64,000 nucleotides of DNA, from the NCBI GenBank assembly GCA_963698775.1, contig CAVOSE010000005.1:22002-86001 (forward strand), given 5' to 3'. The position numbers and the translations under genes are program-made. This document shows, piece after piece, positions 45,851 to 54,929 of the stretch (position 1 is its first letter; every line of letters begins with the position of its first letter). This DNA comes from Thiohalocapsa sp963698775 (lineage in GTDB: Bacteria > Pseudomonadota > Gammaproteobacteria > Chromatiales > Chromatiaceae). The notes beneath the pieces are model-generated. The model was not told where the DNA came from. It did not search any database and worked only from the letters and a program-made list of their open reading frames with translations.

Positions 45851-46234
45851 GGGGCCTCCTGGGCCGTGCGATTGTGAAAGAATCCGTGACCGTCCCGTTA
45901 GCTGCTGTCGCGGCGACAGGTTCAACAATAAAACTCAACGGGGTGCACACCAGCAACGATGGGTTTCGCTTTGCTCTACCCATCCTACGGGGTACTCGCA
46001 CGGTCTCCGTTCGTGGGATCGCGTTACCGATTCGCAACAGGACGTTGGGCGGCTTCGTGCCGCTACGTTGAGTCTAACGGCCGTGGCGCGGTGCTATCCG
46101 GCAACCAGAGGCGTTTGATTTGTCGGCGTGGGAGCGATTTGCAATCGCGACGGCCACGAAGGCGAGTCCCTGCGCCGCGCGATCGCCACTGCAAGTCGCT
46201 GCCAGGGCAAAGTCACGCGACCCGGCTCAATGGA
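45851..46234. other. Intergenic stretch between polA and pyk
   Basis: 384 bases. Contains the GATGGGTTTCG palindrome at 45958-45990 and otherwise nothing recognised. It must carry the pyk promoter (minus strand) and the 3' end of the polA transcript. Confidence 0.4.
45958..45990. repeat. GATGGGTTTCG-type interspersed palindrome (single arm set)
   Basis: GATGGGT (45958-45964) pairs with ACCCATC (45978-45984) around a 13-base loop, followed by CTACGG. The same GATGGGTTTCG and CCTACG modules recur in an extended form at 61964-62041. Typical short extragenic repeat of purple sulfur bacteria and relatives. Confidence 0.65.
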
Positions 46235-48952
46235 TCAATGCGCCTCGTCCCAATTGTCGCCGACGCCGACATCGACGATCAGCGGCACCTTGAGTTCGGC
46301 GGCACCTTGCATGATGTCGCGGATGCGCTTGCCGGCGGCTTCGACGGCGTCGGCCTCGATCTCGAACACCAGCTCGTCGTGGACCTGCATGATCATGCGC
46401 ACCGGCGGGTGTTCGGTCTGAATCCATTGGTCGACCTGGATCATGGCGCGTTTAATGATGTCGGCGGCGGTGCCCTGCATCGGCGCGTTGATGGCGGTGC
46501 GCTCGGCGGCGCTGCGCAGCTGGTTGTTGCTGTGGTTGATGTTGGTCAGATACAGCCGGCGGCCGAACAGGGTCTCGACATAGCGATCGGCCCGCGCCTG
46601 GCCGCGGATGTTGTCCATGAAGGCGCGCACGCCCGGATAGCGGGCAAAGTACAGGTCGACGTACTCCTGCGCCTCGCCGCGCGCGATGCCGAGCTGGCGG
46701 GCCAGGCCGAAGGCGGACATGCCGTAGATGAGGCCGAAGTTGATGGCCTTGGCGGAGCGGCGCTGCTCGCCGGTGACCTGCTCCGGCGGCAGGCCCAGGA
46801 TCTCGGCGGCGGTGGCGCGGTGAATGTCGGCGCCGGCGGCGAAGGCGGCCAGTAGGCGCTCGTCGCCCGACAGATGCGCCATGATGCGCAGCTCGATCTG
46901 GGAGTAGTCCGCGGCCAGCATGCGGCAGCCGGGCTCGGGCACGAAGGCGCGGCGGATGCGCCGGCCCTCGTCGCTGCGGATGGGGATGTTCTGTAGGTTG
47001 GGGTCGGACGACGACAAGCGGCCGGTGGCGGCCACCGCCTGGTGATAGCTGGTGTGCACGCGGCCGGTGCCGGGGTTGACCATCTGCGGCAGCTTGTCGG
47101 TGTAGGTGGAGCGCAGCTTGGACAGGCCGCGGTGCTCGAGGATGATGCCGGGCAGTTCGTGGCCGTCCTCGGCCAGCTTTTCCAGCACCGCCTCGGACGT
47201 GGAGGGCTGGCCCTTGGGCGTCTTGGAGACCACCGGCAGCTTGAGCTCGTCGAAGAAGATCGCACCGATCTGCTTTGGCGAGCCCATGTTGAACTTGCGC
47301 CCGGCGCTGTTGTAGGCGCGCTGTTCGAGCTCGGCGCAGCGCTGGGCGAGCTGTTGGCTCTGGGCGTTCAGCTCCGCGCTGTCGATGCGCACGCCGGTGC
47401 GCTCGATGCGCGACAGCACCGGCACCAACGGCATCTCGATGTCGCGATAGACCGGCTCCAACGACGGCGTCGCCTCGATCTTGGGCCAGAGTGCTCGGTG
47501 CAGCCGCAGCGTCACGTCCGCGTCCTCGGCGGCGTAGGGGCCGGCCTGTTCCAGCGGGATCTGGTTGAAGGTCAGCTGCTTGGCGCCCTTGCCGGCGATG
47601 TCTTCGAAGTGGATGGTGTCCTGGTGCAGATACTTCTTGGCCAGCGAGTCCATGTCGTGGCGGGTGGCGGTGCTGTCGAGCACGTAGCTCTCCAGCATGG
47701 TGTCCTGGGCGATGCCGGCCATGCGGATGCCGTGGTTGGCACAGACGTTGGTGTCGTATTTGAGGTTTTGGCCCAGCTTGGGCCGGTTCGGGTCTTCCAG
47801 CAGCGGTTTCAGCTGGGCCAGGACCTGGTCGCGATCGAGCTGATCCGGGGCGCCGGGATAGTCGTGCGCCAGCGGCACATAGGCCGCTTCACCGGGCTCG
47901 ATGGCGAAGGAGACGCCCACGATCTCGGCGCGCATGTAGTCGAGGCTGGTGGTCTCGGTGTCGAAGGCGAACAGTTCGGCTTGGGCCAAGCGCTCGATCC
48001 AGGCGTCGAGCGACGGCTGGTCGAGGATGACCTGATAGTCCTTGGGGCTGTCGCCGGTTGGCGTGCCCGCATCGCCCGTGGCATCGCCATCGCCGGTCTC
48101 GCCGTCCAGGGTCGCCAGCAAGCGCCGTGACTCGATGCGCTCGTACCAGTCGCGCAGGGTGTCGATGTCCGGTGCGTCGGGCGTTAGGTCTTGGGGTTTG
48201 AATTCCAGTTCCACGTCGCGCTTGATCGTCGTCAGCGCCCGCGACAGTGGCAGTTGCGCCAGGCTCCCGCGCAGGTGCTCGCCGATCTTGCCCTTGATCT
48301 TGTCGGCATTGGCGATGACGCCGTCGAGGCTGCCGTATTCGCCGATCCACTTGACCGCGGTCTTGGGGCCGCATTTGGGCACGCCGGGGACGTTGTCGAT
48401 GCTGTCGCCCATCAGGCTGAGATAATCGACGATGCGCTCCGGCGGTACGCCGAATTTTTCCTGCACCCCGGCCGGATCGAGCAGGGTGTCGGACATGGTG
48501 TTGACCAGCGTGACCTGCGCGTCGACCAGCTGCGCCATGTCCTTGTCGCCGGTGGAGATCAGCGTCGGGATGCCGTCCGCCGCGGCCTGGGTCGCCAGGG
48601 TGCCGATGACGTCGTCCGCCTCGACTCCCGGCACCACCAGCAGCGGCAGGCCCATGGCGCGGATGATCTCCTTGAGCGGTTCCAGTTGCTCGCGCAGATC
48701 GTCGGGCATCGGCGGTCGGTTGGCCTTGTACTCCTTGTACAGGTCATCACGAAAGGTCGGCCCGGCGGCGTCGAAGACCACGCCGATGTAGTCCGGCCGC
48801 TGCTCGTCGATGAGCTTGCGCAGCATGTTCAGCACGCCCACCAGCGCGCCGGTGGCCTCGCCACGGGAGTTGGTCAGCTTGGGCAGGGCGTGGTAGGCGC
48901 GGAATAGATAGCCGGAGGCGTCCACCAGGACGAGGGGATACCGGTCTTGCAT
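46235..48952 (-). CDS. polA: DNA polymerase I
   Basis: 905 residues with three domains: a 5'-3' exonuclease (about 1-290; PLVLVDASGYLFRAYHAL, GVEADDVIGTLA, STGDKDMAQLV), a 3'-5' exonuclease (about 310-500; FAFDTETTSLDY with intact DxE, AEDADVTLRLH) and a polymerase (about 520-905; motif A ADYSQIELRIMAHLSG, O-helix AKAINFGLIYGMSAFGL, motif C QVHDELVFE). All catalytic residues inspected are present. Acts in Okazaki-fragment maturation and repair. Thirty-three bases after the small unknown gene upstream. Confidence 0.97.
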   Translation of the reverse strand: MQDRYPLVLVDASGYLFRAYHALPKLTNSRGEATGALVGVLNMLRKLIDEQRPDYIGVVFDAAGPTFRDDLYKEYKANRPPMPDDLREQLEPLKEIIRAMGLPLLVVPGVEADDVIGTLATQAAADGIPTLISTGDKDMAQLVDAQVTLVNTMSDTLLDPAGVQEKFGVPPERIVDYLSLMGDSIDNVPGVPKCGPKTAVKWIGEYGSLDGVIANADKIKGKIGEHLRGSLAQLPLSRALTTIKRDVELEFKPQDLTPDAPDIDTLRDWYERIESRRLLATLDGETGDGDATGDAGTPTGDSPKDYQVILDQPSLDAWIERLAQAELFAFDTETTSLDYMRAEIVGVSFAIEPGEAAYVPLAHDYPGAPDQLDRDQVLAQLKPLLEDPNRPKLGQNLKYDTNVCANHGIRMAGIAQDTMLESYVLDSTATRHDMDSLAKKYLHQDTIHFEDIAGKGAKQLTFNQIPLEQAGPYAAEDADVTLRLHRALWPKIEATPSLEPVYRDIEMPLVPVLSRIERTGVRIDSAELNAQSQQLAQRCAELEQRAYNSAGRKFNMGSPKQIGAIFFDELKLPVVSKTPKGQPSTSEAVLEKLAEDGHELPGIILEHRGLSKLRSTYTDKLPQMVNPGTGRVHTSYHQAVAATGRLSSSDPNLQNIPIRSDEGRRIRRAFVPEPGCRMLAADYSQIELRIMAHLSGDERLLAAFAAGADIHRATAAEILGLPPEQVTGEQRRSAKAINFGLIYGMSAFGLARQLGIARGEAQEYVDLYFARYPGVRAFMDNIRGQARADRYVETLFGRRLYLTNINHSNNQLRSAAERTAINAPMQGTAADIIKRAMIQVDQWIQTEHPPVRMIMQVHDELVFEIEADAVEAAGKRIRDIMQGAAELKVPLIVDVGVGDNWDEAH

Positions 48953-48985
48953 CAGGAGTGCGACGGTTGGTTCAAAGCGGCAACG

Positions 48986-49507
48986 TTAGCACGCGTCGGC
49001 GCCTGGACGCAGCTTCAGCGCGCTGTCCAGCTCCAGTTCCAGTCGCAGTGGCGTCAGCTCGCGGTAAATCAGTGCCAGCGGTGCTTGCCTGCTCAGGGTC
49101 ATGATGCGCGTGCCGCTGGGGTAAATCAGATGGTAGGTCTGGAAGAGATGCAGGTCGCGTTGGTCTGCGAGCAGATCGGCGGCGAATTCGAGCGCGCGTT
49201 TCTGCGCAGATGCGATCGGGAGCGTCAGGCCGCCCAGTTGCAGTGCTTCGGCGTGCAGTATCAGGGCGGTTGGCGCGGCATCGTTGGTCTGGTCGCCGCT
49301 AGTTGCGGGCGTGCCGCCCGCATCATCCGCCCACAGCGCCTCCACGCCCTGCTGGATGGCGGGCGTCAGGATCAGCCCGAGTTGCTCCTCGCCCAGTAGC
49401 CAGCGCAGTTCGTGCTTGTCGTCGCTGGCGGGCTCATGGGCGCCAAAGGCCTGTGCCCAACCACGAAAGTAGGCGCCATGGCGCCGGATCAAACGGGTTT
49501 CGCTCAT
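48986..49507 (-). CDS. Hypothetical protein upstream of polA
   Basis: 173 residues, not recognised. Soluble, no signal peptide. N-terminus RRHGAYFRGWAQAFGAHEP, a middle with LRWLLGEEQLGLILTPAIQQG and a C-terminus LHLFQTYHLIYPSGTRIMTLS ... LELELDSALKLRPG. The alternating hydrophobic pattern suggests a compact alpha/beta fold. Probably co-transcribed with polA because of the 33-base spacing. No function is proposed. Confidence 0.6.
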   Translation of the reverse strand: MSETRLIRRHGAYFRGWAQAFGAHEPASDDKHELRWLLGEEQLGLILTPAIQQGVEALWADDAGGTPATSGDQTNDAAPTALILHAEALQLGGLTLPIASAQKRALEFAADLLADQRDLHLFQTYHLIYPSGTRIMTLSRQAPLALIYRELTPLRLELELDSALKLRPGADAC

Positions 49508-49648
49508 CCGCTTCCCTCCTACCGGTACGGTCGTTGTGATTCGGCGTTCGCCTGTCGGTCGCGGTCTGACGCCGGCTCAAACAGGACGGTCGCACGTTAA
49601 TGAGGCGCGAGCCGGGAATCCCTTGGGATCGATGTTACCATCACAACT

Positions 49649-50752
49649 TTGGGTCCATCGGCGCCAACAGCGTTCGCGGAGTGTCAAGCGTCTCGCGTTG
49701 CAGTCTTGCGTCGCGTGGTCGACTTGGCCTCTGGCAGCAGGCGGCTGCCTTCAGTGACGCTTGACGAGGAACCGTTGACGGTCCGCAGTGCCACGGACAA
49801 CCTCATCGAGGCCGGTCCGCTGCCGCCGAGCATTGGCCCCGGCAGTCGAGTCCTGCGGGTCGTCGCCGGTGACGACCGCTCGCGTTTTGATGCCTTCAGC
49901 GTGGAACTTGGCGGCCAATCATCCGCGCCACCAACGCCGCGCCACGATGTGCCGACCGGTGGTTTCAATCGGCTGAGCATTCTCGATGACGCGGGCGATG
50001 TCGGCTGGTCGCCGTCGATTGCAATTGGCGCCGATGGCCTGCCAGTGGTGGCCTATCTGGACTACACCAACCTCGATCTGAAAGTGGCCCACTGCAGCGA
50101 TGCGGCCTGCGACCGCGTGAATCACGCGTTGGTCGACGCAGACGGCGACATCGGCTGGTCCATCGATCTGGCAATCGGCGCCAACGGTCTACCCATCATT
50201 GCCTATTTCGACAGCGCCAAGGGCCTGCTCAAGGTGGCGCGCTGTAAGGATGCCGGCTGTTTCGCGTCGACCACCTCCGTGCTCGACGACTCGGGCGATG
50301 TCGGCAAATTCGTCAGCATAGCGGTACCGGCCGACGGGCTGCCAGTCATCAGCTACTATGATCGTCGACACCGTGATCTCTTGATGGCCCTATGCCGCAA
50401 TGCGAGCTGCGACGATGCCGCATTGCGGTCGCTCGACAGCGCCGGCGACGTCGGATGGCACAATGCCATCGCGATCGGGGCGAGGGGTGAGCCGGTGGTG
50501 ACCTACTTCGATTCCAGCCGGCGCGATCTGAAAGTGGCCCTGTGCCAAGATCGCGGCTGCGCCGAGGTGAGCAGGGCGGCGCTGGATACGGGCGGCGTCG
50601 GCATGGGGGCCGACATCGTCATCGGCGCGGATGGGCTGCCGTTTGTTGCCTACTGGGACTTCCTTAACGACGAGACCAATGGGAATCTCAAGCTGGCCCG
50701 CTGCGGTGATCTCGCCTGCAGTCGGCGCGAGCCGCCACCGAGCCGATTCTGA
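49649..50752 (+). CDS. Repeat protein with five ~49-residue units each bearing a Cys-x4-Cys pair
   Basis: From about residue 110 five tandem units share LDDAGDVGW...IAIGADGLPVVAYLD...LKVA and end in Cys-x4-Cys (CSDAAC, CKDAGC, CRNASC, CQDRGC, CGDLAC). The pattern suggests a beta-propeller or beta-solenoid stabilised by one disulfide per unit, hence an extracytoplasmic protein. No signal peptide is visible. The open frame begins at a TTG and the first 60 residues look internal, so the true 5' end may be missing or elsewhere. Possibly a truncated surface protein. It stands alone and is convergent with rsmE. Confidence 0.65.
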   Translation: MGPSAPTAFAECQASRVAVLRRVVDLASGSRRLPSVTLDEEPLTVRSATDNLIEAGPLPPSIGPGSRVLRVVAGDDRSRFDAFSVELGGQSSAPPTPRHDVPTGGFNRLSILDDAGDVGWSPSIAIGADGLPVVAYLDYTNLDLKVAHCSDAACDRVNHALVDADGDIGWSIDLAIGANGLPIIAYFDSAKGLLKVARCKDAGCFASTTSVLDDSGDVGKFVSIAVPADGLPVISYYDRRHRDLLMALCRNASCDDAALRSLDSAGDVGWHNAIAIGARGEPVVTYFDSSRRDLKVALCQDRGCAEVSRAALDTGGVGMGADIVIGADGLPFVAYWDFLNDETNGNLKLARCGDLACSRREPPPSRF

Positions 50753-50803
50753 CCTATCGTCGCGACTGGCCCCGGATCTGTCCAGAATCAAATCGGTAGC
50801 GGC

Positions 50804-51538
50804 TCAGTATCGAAAGTCTCCCCAGAGGGTCTGAATGGCGGCGATTGCCGCTAGCGGCGCCGTCTCGGTACGCATCACCCGGGGTCCGAGGCGCACGCCA
50901 ATAAAGCCGCGGGCGCAGGCGGAGTCCCGTTCGTGTGGTGCCAAACCGCCCTCGGGGCCGACCAGCAGCGTCACGGCGTCGTTGGTCGGGGCGGCCAGAG
51001 CGGTTAGCGGCTGATCGGCGCGGTGATCGAGCAACAGGCGGTCGCCGGCCGTGCCAGCCAGCCAGTCGGCCAATCGGCGCGGTTCCGCCAGCACGGGCAA
51101 CCGGCGCCGGCCACTCTGCTCGCAGGCCGATACGACCACGCCTTGCCAGTGGCGCATTCGTTTGTCGAGCCTGTCGTCGCTCAGCCGAACCACGCTGCGT
51201 TCGGTGAAGACGGGCTGTAGTGCCGAAACCCCAAGTTCGACGGCCTTTTGCAGCGACAAGTCCATGCGTTCACCCTTGGAGACGCCAAGCGCTAGCGTGA
51301 CGCGCAACGGGGCTGACGCCTCGGGCTCACTCTGATCGCCGACGCGGACCAGGGCGCCGTCCCTGAGCGGGGTCTCGATGCGTCCGCGGAAATCGAAACC
51401 GTCGCCGTTGAACAGCGTCAGTTCGTCTCCGGTACCCAGACGCAACACCTGCGTCAGATGCCGCGAAGCCTGCGCCTCCAGCGTCAACAATGCACCGGTT
51501 GCCAGCTCTTGAGGGGTGTAGAAGCGTGGAATACGCAT
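50804..51538 (-). CDS. rsmE: 16S rRNA m3U1498 methyltransferase RsmE
   Basis: 244 residues. N-terminal PUA-like part (RIPRFYTPQELATGA, ASRHLTQVLRLGTGDELTLFNG) and a SPOUT knot (LALGVSKGERMDLSLQKAVELGV, LLVGPEGGLAPHERDSA, RLGPRVMRTETAPLAAIAAIQ). SAM-dependent methylation of U1498. Preceded by the DUF423 gene at 36 bases. Confidence 0.95.
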   Translation of the reverse strand: MRIPRFYTPQELATGALLTLEAQASRHLTQVLRLGTGDELTLFNGDGFDFRGRIETPLRDGALVRVGDQSEPEASAPLRVTLALGVSKGERMDLSLQKAVELGVSALQPVFTERSVVRLSDDRLDKRMRHWQGVVVSACEQSGRRRLPVLAEPRRLADWLAGTAGDRLLLDHRADQPLTALAAPTNDAVTLLVGPEGGLAPHERDSACARGFIGVRLGPRVMRTETAPLAAIAAIQTLWGDFRY

Positions 51539-51574
51539 GTGTGCGCCGAGTTCGAAAGCTGGCTGCTGCCAGGA

Positions 51575-51997
51575 TCAGTCGCCGGTGGCCGGCGGCACTT
51601 CAGCGCGCCAGATGGCCACCGCGAGCAGGCCCCAGCCAAGCGCTAGCAGTACGCCGCCGATTGGCGTTACCGCACCCCAAGCGCCCTGTCCGGAGAGTAC
51701 AAGCGTGTAGAGGCTACCGCTGAAGATCAGGATGCCGAGGGTGAGGGACCAAGCGGCGCTCAAGGTCAATCGCGTTGCCGTCAGTCTTGCGCCGGCCAAA
51801 CCCAGTGCCAACAGCGTTGTTGCATGCCAGCCCAGGTAGTGAGATGCGGTTTCCCAAATGGCGAGGCGGTTACTGTCAACCCGGCCCTCGAGTCCATGCG
51901 CCCCGAAGGCGCCGAGCACGACCGCCGCCAGGCCGAGTAGGGCGCCGATTGCGGCGAAGCGTCGCATTCGCGAAGATCTTGCGGGTTGCTTGGGCAT
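51575..51997 (-). CDS. DUF423 (YgdD-type) small membrane protein
   Basis: 140 residues from ATG 51997 (a GTG two codons earlier is also open). Four membrane segments, with the family start FAAIGALLGLAAVVLGAFGAHGLEG and WETASHYLGWHATTLLALGLAG, FSGSLYTLVLSG, TPIGGVLLALGWGLLAVAI. Inner-membrane protein of unknown function, conserved in bacteria. Forms a two-gene unit with rsmE. Confidence 0.9.
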   Translation of the reverse strand: MPKQPARSSRMRRFAAIGALLGLAAVVLGAFGAHGLEGRVDSNRLAIWETASHYLGWHATTLLALGLAGARLTATRLTLSAAWSLTLGILIFSGSLYTLVLSGQGAWGAVTPIGGVLLALGWGLLAVAIWRAEVPPATGD

Positions 51998-52062
51998 TTT
52001 CACGATATCGGTATAAGAATTCTCTAATAGAGCGCGTTTATGCGTGAGGCGCCAATACTGTT

Positions 52063-52092
52063 TTGACAGACTTTAGGACCGACGCCTATGCT
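52063..52092 (+). promoter_or_regulatory. Sigma70-type promoter upstream of the first aprBA
   Basis: TTGACA (52063-52068), an 18-base spacer, TATGCT (52087-52092). It is a consensus -35 with a good -10 and implies a 5' untranslated leader of about 235 bases before aprB. The leader contains a GGTTTATGGCGGGGTCTGT region but no fold that could be assigned to a known riboswitch. Confidence 0.65.
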
Positions 52093-52337
52093 TCTCACCC
52101 CACAAACCCGGCTAAAACCGCAGGTTTATGGCGGGGTCTGTAGGCGGCCCGGTAAGCATGGATGCCCTAGCACCGACGGTCAACCGGCGCCGATAGTACG
52201 GGAAACCGTTCAGCCAGTTTCGACTGAGTCCCTGGTCCCGCGGAAGCGTAAAGCCTCCGTATGAGAGATGCGGCCCATCAGCGCGAAGACCGGGTGCGGA
52301 GACCGCTGCCAGAGACAGCTCGAGGAAAACCAGCATC

Positions 52338-52805
52338 ATGCCAACGTTTGTGCACACCGATAAGTGCGACGGCTGCAAGGGCCAGGAGAAGGCGGATTGC
52401 ATGTACATCTGCCCACATGACCTGATGAAACTGGACGAGGACGGCGCCGAGACCGGCTGGGCGATGAAGGCGTTCAATCAGGAGCCCGAACAGTGCTGGG
52501 AATGCTACGCCTGCGTGAAGATCTGCCCGCAGCAGGCGATCGAATGCCGCCACTCGGCCGACGTGGTGCCACTGGGTGCGTCCGTGCAGCCGGTGCGAGG
52601 CGCGGAATCCATCGCATGGACGATCACCTTCCGCAATGGCAGGACGAAGCGCTTTGAGTTCCCGACCCGGACCACGCCCGAGGGTTCCATCGACCCCTAC
52701 GGCAGCAAGCCCGAGGCCGACCTGTCCAAGATCGGCGAACCCGGCTACTTCACCCTCGGCGGTGTGCAAAAGGCTGGCGATCCGTCCGAACTGATTCGCA
52801 AATAA
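52338..52805 (+). CDS. aprB: APS reductase beta subunit AprB, locus 1 (SRB-like lineage)
   Basis: 155 residues. Two [4Fe-4S] sites: cluster motif 1 is CDGCKGQEKADCMYICP with the long insert between Cys 2 and Cys 3, and motif 2 is CWECYACVKICPQQAIEC. The C-terminal tail wraps AprA (FTLGGVQKAGDPSELI). The long insert is the form seen in sulfate reducers and the lineage II sulfur oxidisers and differs from the second copy at 57724. Cytoplasmic, passes electrons from AprA to an acceptor. Ribosome site GAGGAAAA lies before ATG 52338. Confidence 0.93.
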   Translation: MPTFVHTDKCDGCKGQEKADCMYICPHDLMKLDEDGAETGWAMKAFNQEPEQCWECYACVKICPQQAIECRHSADVVPLGASVQPVRGAESIAWTITFRNGRTKRFEFPTRTTPEGSIDPYGSKPEADLSKIGEPGYFTLGGVQKAGDPSELIRK

Positions 52806-52914
52806 GCGTATGCGCTAACGGACTGGGCGGCCCTCGCCGTCCAGGGGCCGATTCGCGACCGCGCGGTTCCTCGTGAGCAAGACGTGCAATGACGGAGTTT
52901 CAGAGGCTCGAGAA

Positions 52915-54894
52915 ATGGCAGGAGAGTTCGGTAATCCCGAGATCGTTGTCGAAGAGGTCGATATCCTTATCATCGGCGGCGGCATGGGCGCCTGCGGCGC
53001 GGCCTACGAGATCGTCCCATGGTTGGACCAGGCCAAGGCCCAAGGCATCGACCTGAAGGTGAAGCTGGTCGACAAGGCTGCCCTGGACCGCTCCGGCGCC
53101 GTGGCCCAGGGCCTGTCCGCTATCAACACCTATCTCGGCGAGCAGGACCCCGCGGACTACGCGCGCATGGTCTCGAACGACCTGATGGGCATCACCCGCG
53201 ACGATCTGGTGTATGACCTGGGTCGTCATGTCGACGACTCCGTGCACCTGTTCGAGGAATGGGGCCTGCCGGTCTGGAAGCGGCCTGGCGACGAGGGAAA
53301 GCAACTGGTCGAGGGCGGCAGGCCGGTCCGTTCCGGTCAGTGGCGGATCATGATCAACGGCGAGTCCTATAAACAAATCGTCGCCGAGGCCGCGAAGCAG
53401 GCCCTGGGTGCCGACCGCATCCAGGAGCACGTGTTCATCGCCAAGCTGGTCAACGATAAGAACGACAAGCACCGCGTCGCCGGGGCGGTCGGCTTCTCGG
53501 TCCGGGAACACCAGGTGTTCGTCTACAAGTTCAAGGCATGCCTGCTGGTTGCCGGCGGCTGCGCGAACATCTTCCGTCCGCGCTCCGTCGGTGAGGGCGC
53601 CGGCCTTACCTGGTCCCCGGGGTGGAACACCGGCAGCACCTACGCCATGGCCGCCGAGGCCGGCGCCGAACTGACCATGATGGAAAGCCGCTTCGTCCCC
53701 GTCCGCTTCAAAGACGGCTACGGCCCGGTCGGCGCCTGGTTCATGCTGTTCAAGGCCAATGCGACCAATGCCTTCGGCGAGATTTATCTGGAAACCAACA
53801 AGGCGTTGCTGGATGACTTCCCGCCCTATGGTCAGGCCAAAGTGCCAGCGGCCTGCCTGCGTAACCACCTGATGTTGCAGGAGATGCGTGAGGGTCGCGG
53901 CCCCATCTACATGGACACCGTGACCGCGCTGGGCAAGCTCGCCGAGAACATGACGCCGAAGGAGATCAAGCATCTGGAGGCCGATGCCTGGGAAGACTTC
54001 CTCGACATGTGCATCGGTCAGGCCGGTGTCTGGGCCGGTGAGAACATCGAGCCGGAGAAAAAGAACTCCGAGCTGATGCCCACCGAGCCCTACCTGCTCG
54101 GCTCCCACTCTGGCTGCTGCGGCATCTGGGTCTCCGGTCCGGAGGATCTGGGTGCGCCCACTGGCGAGGACCATCCGGAGGCGGACAAGATCCCCGCGCA
54201 CCTGCCTGAGGGCTGGAGCTGGGGCTACCGCGGCATGACGACCGTGAGCGGTCTCTTCACCGCCGCCGACGGTGTCGGCGCCTCCGGCCACAAATTCTCC
54301 TCCGGTTCCCATGCCGAGGGGCGGCTGACCGCCAAGGCCATGGTCAAGTTCTGCATGGACAATCAGGACTGGAACTCCGAGCTGGACGCCACGGTCGAAG
54401 AGCTGGTCGAGGAGGTTTACGCGCCGGTACGCAACTACCTGGAGCACAAAGACGCCACCACCGCCATTGACGTGAATCCAAACTACATCACGCCGAAGAT
54501 GCTGCTGATGCGGCTGCAGAAGACCATGGATGAGTACGTGGCCGGTGCTTCCACCCTGTATCAGACCAACGCGAAGATGATGGGCGTAGCGGAACTGAAA
54601 CTTGAGACGATCAAGGAAGACGCCGCGAAGATGCGCGCCAAGGACCTGCACGAGCTGCTGCGGGCCTGGGAGAACGACCACCGCATCCTGACCGCTGAGG
54701 CCCACATGAAGCATGTCCAGTTCCGTGAGGAGAGCCGCTACCCAGGCTTCTACTACCGGATGGATTACAACTTCGTCGACGACGAGCACTGGAAGTGCTT
54801 CGTCAACTCGATCTACAACAAGGACACCAAGACCTGGACCTGCTTCAAGCGCGCCCACGTCGATTTGGTCGACAAATCGAAGCTGTTCAAGTAG
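52915..54894 (+). CDS. aprA: APS reductase alpha subunit AprA, locus 1 (SRB-like lineage)
   Basis: Start ATG 52915 (MAGEFGNPEIVVEEVDIL); a GTG at 52873 is in frame. 659 residues. FAD-binding IIGGGMGACGAAYEI and DRSGAVAQGLSAINTYLG. Substrate-pocket Arg in PVRFKDGYGPVGAWF and His in LLGSHSGCCGIWVSGPEDL, plus GLFTAADGVGASGHKFSSGS. Oxidises sulfite plus AMP to adenosine 5'-phosphosulfate in sulfur oxidisers. Longer than the second copy because of the KRPGDEGKQLVEGGRPVRSG and TGEDHPEADKIPAHLPEG insertions. No aprM or qmo gene accompanies this copy inside the window. Confidence 0.95.
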   Translation: MAGEFGNPEIVVEEVDILIIGGGMGACGAAYEIVPWLDQAKAQGIDLKVKLVDKAALDRSGAVAQGLSAINTYLGEQDPADYARMVSNDLMGITRDDLVYDLGRHVDDSVHLFEEWGLPVWKRPGDEGKQLVEGGRPVRSGQWRIMINGESYKQIVAEAAKQALGADRIQEHVFIAKLVNDKNDKHRVAGAVGFSVREHQVFVYKFKACLLVAGGCANIFRPRSVGEGAGLTWSPGWNTGSTYAMAAEAGAELTMMESRFVPVRFKDGYGPVGAWFMLFKANATNAFGEIYLETNKALLDDFPPYGQAKVPAACLRNHLMLQEMREGRGPIYMDTVTALGKLAENMTPKEIKHLEADAWEDFLDMCIGQAGVWAGENIEPEKKNSELMPTEPYLLGSHSGCCGIWVSGPEDLGAPTGEDHPEADKIPAHLPEGWSWGYRGMTTVSGLFTAADGVGASGHKFSSGSHAEGRLTAKAMVKFCMDNQDWNSELDATVEELVEEVYAPVRNYLEHKDATTAIDVNPNYITPKMLLMRLQKTMDEYVAGASTLYQTNAKMMGVAELKLETIKEDAAKMRAKDLHELLRAWENDHRILTAEAHMKHVQFREESRYPGFYYRMDYNFVDDEHWKCFVNSIYNKDTKTWTCFKRAHVDLVDKSKLFK

Positions 54895-54929
54895 CCGCCC
54901 AGAAGCCGCCTCACTGCGATCCAGGGTAC

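Noticed and set aside
52900..54858. 652-codon minus-strand open frame opposite aprA
   Set aside because: High-GC codon bias of aprA leaves the opposite strand open. No motif, and the sense frame is certain.
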